A stretch of DNA of 64,000 bases from Thysanoteuthis rhombus (lineage: Eukaryota > Mollusca > Cephalopoda > Oegopsida > Thysanoteuthidae), in contig OY735224.1 of assembly GCA_963457665.1 (NCBI GenBank), forward strand, positions 54,046,929-54,110,928. The letters run 5' to 3'. Shown here piece after piece: positions 61,091 to 64,000 of the stretch; the first letter of the stretch is position 1, and every line of letters starts with the position of its first letter. The translations under genes and the position numbers were made by a program. The notes under the pieces are model-generated. The model was not told the DNA's origin. It saw nothing but the letters and a program-made list of their open reading frames with translations, and ran no database searches.

Positions 61091-64000
61091 TTACCTATCG
61101 ATTTTATGGCTTTTTCTGGCGTAGTTTGACGTGCTGATTGCAACGGTACCATTGGATCGGGTAGATTTGATGTATTTTTCAACTCAGCCCAATTTGATGG
61201 AAAAAGCCACTATTGGTCGAGAAGGCACTTCCATAAGGGAGCCATCAAAAATGGTCTTTTGAATGTCAGTTTTATCTATCGATTTTATGGCTTTTTCTGG
61301 CGTAGTTTGACGTGCTGATTGCAACGGTACCATTGGATCGGGTGGATTTGATGTATTTTTCGACTCAGCCCAATTTGATGGAAAAAGCCGCTATTGACCA
61401 AAAATGCATTTTTACCGCACACATCAGTAAGCTGTCAAAAATGGTGTTTTGAATGTCATTTTTACCTATCGATTTTATGGCTTTTTCTGGCGTAGTTTGA
61501 CGTGCTGATTGCAACGGTACCATTGGATCGGGTGGATTTGATGTATTTTTCGACTCAGCCCAATTTGATGGAAAAAGCCGCTATTGGTCGAGAAGGCACT
61601 TCCATAAGGGAGCCATCAAAAATGGTCTTTTCAATGTCATTTTTACCTATCGATTTTATGGCTTTTTCTGGCGTAGTTTGACGTGCTGATTGCAACGGTA
61701 CCATTGGATCGGGTGGATTTGATGTATTTTTCGACTCAGCCCAATTTGATGGAAAAAGCCGCTTTTGGTCGAGAAGGCACTTCCATAAGGGAGCCATCAA
61801 AATGATCTTTTGAATGTCATTTTTACCTATCGATTTTATGGCTTTTTCTGGCGTAGTTTGACGTGCTGATTGCAACGGTACCATTGGATCGGGTGGATTT
61901 GATGTATTTTTCGACTCAGCCCAATTTGATGGAAAAAGCCGCTATTGGTCGAGAAGGCACTTCCATAAGGGAGCCATCAAAAATGGTCTTTTGAATGTCA
62001 TTTTTACCTATCGATTTTATGGCTTTTTCTGGCGTAGTTTGACGTGCTGATTGCAACGGTACCATTGGATCGGGTGGATTTGATGTATTTTTCGACTCAG
62101 CCCAATTTGATGTAAAAAGCCGCTATTGGTCGAGAAGGCACTTCCATAAGGGAGCCATCAAAAATGGTCTTTTGAATGTCATTTTTACCTATCGATTTTA
62201 TGGCTTTTTCTGGCGTAGTTTGACGTGCTGATTGCAACGGTACCATTGGATCGGGTGGATTTGATGTATTTTTCGACTCAGCCCAATTTGATGGAAAAAG
62301 CCGCTATTGGTCGAGAAGGCACTTCCATAAGGGAGCCATCAAAAATGGTCTTTTGAATGTCATTTTTACCTATCGATTTTATGGCTTTTTCTGGCGTAGT
62401 TTGACGTGCTGATTGCAACGGTACCATTGGATCGGGTGGATTTGATGTATTTTTCGACTCAGCCCAATTTGATAGAAAAAGCCGCTATTGGTCGAGAAGG
62501 CACTTCCATGAGGGAGCCATCAAAAATGGTCTTTTGAATGTTTTTTTTACCTATCGATTTTATGGCTTTTTCTGGCGTAGTTTGACGTGCTGATTGCAAC
62601 GGTACCATTGGATCGGGTTGATTTGATGTATTTTTCGACTCAGCCCAATTTGATGGAAAAAGCCGCTATTGGTGTAGAAGGCACTTCCATAAGGGAGCCA
62701 TCAAAAATGGTCTTTTGAATGTCATTTTTACCTATAGATTTTATTGCTTTTTCCGGCGTAGTTTGACGTGCTGATTGCAACGGTACCATTGGATCGGGTG
62801 GATTTGATGTATTTTTTGACTCAGCCCAATTTGATGGAAAAAGCCGCTATTGGTCGAGAAGGCACTTCCATAAGGGAGCCATCAAAAATGGTCTTTTGAA
62901 TGTCATTTTTACCTATCGATTTTATGGCTTTTTCTGGCGTAGTTTGACGTGCTGATTGCAACGGTACCATTGGATCGGGTGGATTTGATGTATTTTTCGA
63001 CTCAGCCCAATTTGATGGAAAAAGCCGCTATTGGTCGAGAAGGCACTTCAATAAGGATGCCATCAAAAATGGTCTTTTGAATGTCATTTTTACCTATCAA
63101 TTATATGGCTTTTTCTGGCGTAGTTTGACGTGCTGATTGCAACGGTACCATTGGATCGGGTGGATTTGATGTATTTTTTGACTCAGCCCAATTTGATGGA
63201 AAAAGCCGCTATTGGTCGAGAAGGCACTTCCATAAGGGAGCCATCAAAAATGGTCTTTTGAATGTCATTTTTACCTACCGATTTTATGGCTTTTTCTGGC
63301 GTAGTTTGACGTGCTGATTGCAACGGTACCATTGGATCGGGTGGATTTATGTGTTTTTTGACTCAGCCCAATTTGATGGAAAAAGCCGCTATTGGTCGAT
63401 AAGGCACTTCCATAAGGGCGCCATCAAAAATGGTCTTTTGAATGTCATTTTTACCTATCGATTTTATGGCTTTTTCTGGCGTAGTTTGACGTGCTGATTG
63501 CAACAGTACCATTGGATCGGGTGGATTTGATATATTTTTCGACTCAGCCCAATTTGATGGAAAAAGCTGCTATTGGTCGAGAAGGCACTTCCATGAAAGA
63601 GCCATCAAAAATGGTCTTTTGAAGGTCATTTTTACCTATCGATTTTATGGCTTTTTCTGGCGTAGTTTGACGTACTGATTGCAACGGTACCATTGGATCG
63701 GGTTGATTTGATGTATTTTTCAACTCAGCCTAATTTGATGGAAATAGCCAATATTGACCGAAAATGCATTTTTACCGCATACATAAGTGAGCCATCAAAA
63801 ATGGTCTTTTGAATGTCATTTTTACCTATCGATTATATGGCTTTTTCTGGCGTAGTTTGACGTGCTGATTGCAACGGTACCATTGGATCGGGTGGATTTG
63901 ATGTATATTTTGATTCAGCCCAATTTGTTGGAGATAGCCAATATTGACCAAAAATGCATTTTTACTGCATACATAAGTGGGCTGTCAAAAATGGTCTTTT

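Larger units (their letters stand above)
55482..64000 (+). repeat. Satellite block 4, about 46 monomers
   Basis: Follows satellite block 2 (from 12126) at offset 43,356 to about 57,112. The offset then changes to 44,308 and later to 46,126 through insertions of whole monomers. 190-bp B/A monomers pass into 181-bp C monomers at about 59,190, at the same variant as in block 2. The last two monomers (from about 63,740) return to type A. The window ends mid-monomer. No gene seen. Confidence 0.95.

Noticed and set aside
1-64000. Dozens of minus-strand open frames of 60-116 codons with recurring phrases such as ARQTTPEKAIKSIGKNDIQ
   Set aside because: They follow the satellite monomer. Neither 190 nor 181 is a multiple of three, so the frame changes at each monomer and stops appear within one or two units. 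No start context or family match.
1-64000. CENP-B box or TTAGG telomere repeats
   Set aside because: No CENP-B-box-like match in the monomer, and TTAGG occurs only as scattered single words.

Overview
This window looks like a heterochromatic or centromere-type region of an arthropod genome, most likely an insect. About 60% is one tandem satellite, always in the same orientation. The rest is three copies of a more GC-rich composite block. There is no bacterial or phage gene organisation and no ordinary intact gene. The eukaryotic/arthropod assignment rests on an isolated transglutaminase catalytic-core exon with consensus splice sites, a relic 5S rRNA sequence, tRNA-derived relics and candidate introns of 57-58 nt. 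The species is not recognised.

Layout: satellite block 1 (1-4263); composite copy 1 (4264-12125); satellite block 2 (12126-22075); composite copy 2, with an extra 1.16 kb on its left (22076-31103); satellite block 3 (31104-47619); composite copy 3 (47620-55481); satellite block 4 (55482-64000). The satellite has three monomer types. A and B are 190 bp and differ mainly in one ~35-bp cassette. C is 181 bp: B with a 9-bp deletion and a few linked changes. All changes in array length that I could measure are whole numbers of monomers.

Each composite block is built from smaller repeated modules, here called O, N and M. M occurs six times per block and carries an 8-bp-stem hairpin and an 83-bp tRNA-like segment with A-box and B-box resemblance. 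O/N junctions carry short intron-like segments. At the right end of every block sits one 166-bp transglutaminase exon, about 39 bp of upstream intron and about 270 bp of AT-rich downstream intron, and then the satellite resumes. The three exon copies read identically.

At larger scale, positions 1 to about 13,750 recur at +43,356 bp with no indel that I can find and very few substitutions. Copy 2 is related to copy 1 at about +18,978 bp, with more differences. The window therefore records recent amplification of a satellite plus captured-gene-piece unit. I see no other transglutaminase exon and no convincing long protein-coding gene anywhere in the 64 kb. Module and block boundaries are read by eye and may be off by up to a few tens of bases; exon and relic coordinates were checked base by base.
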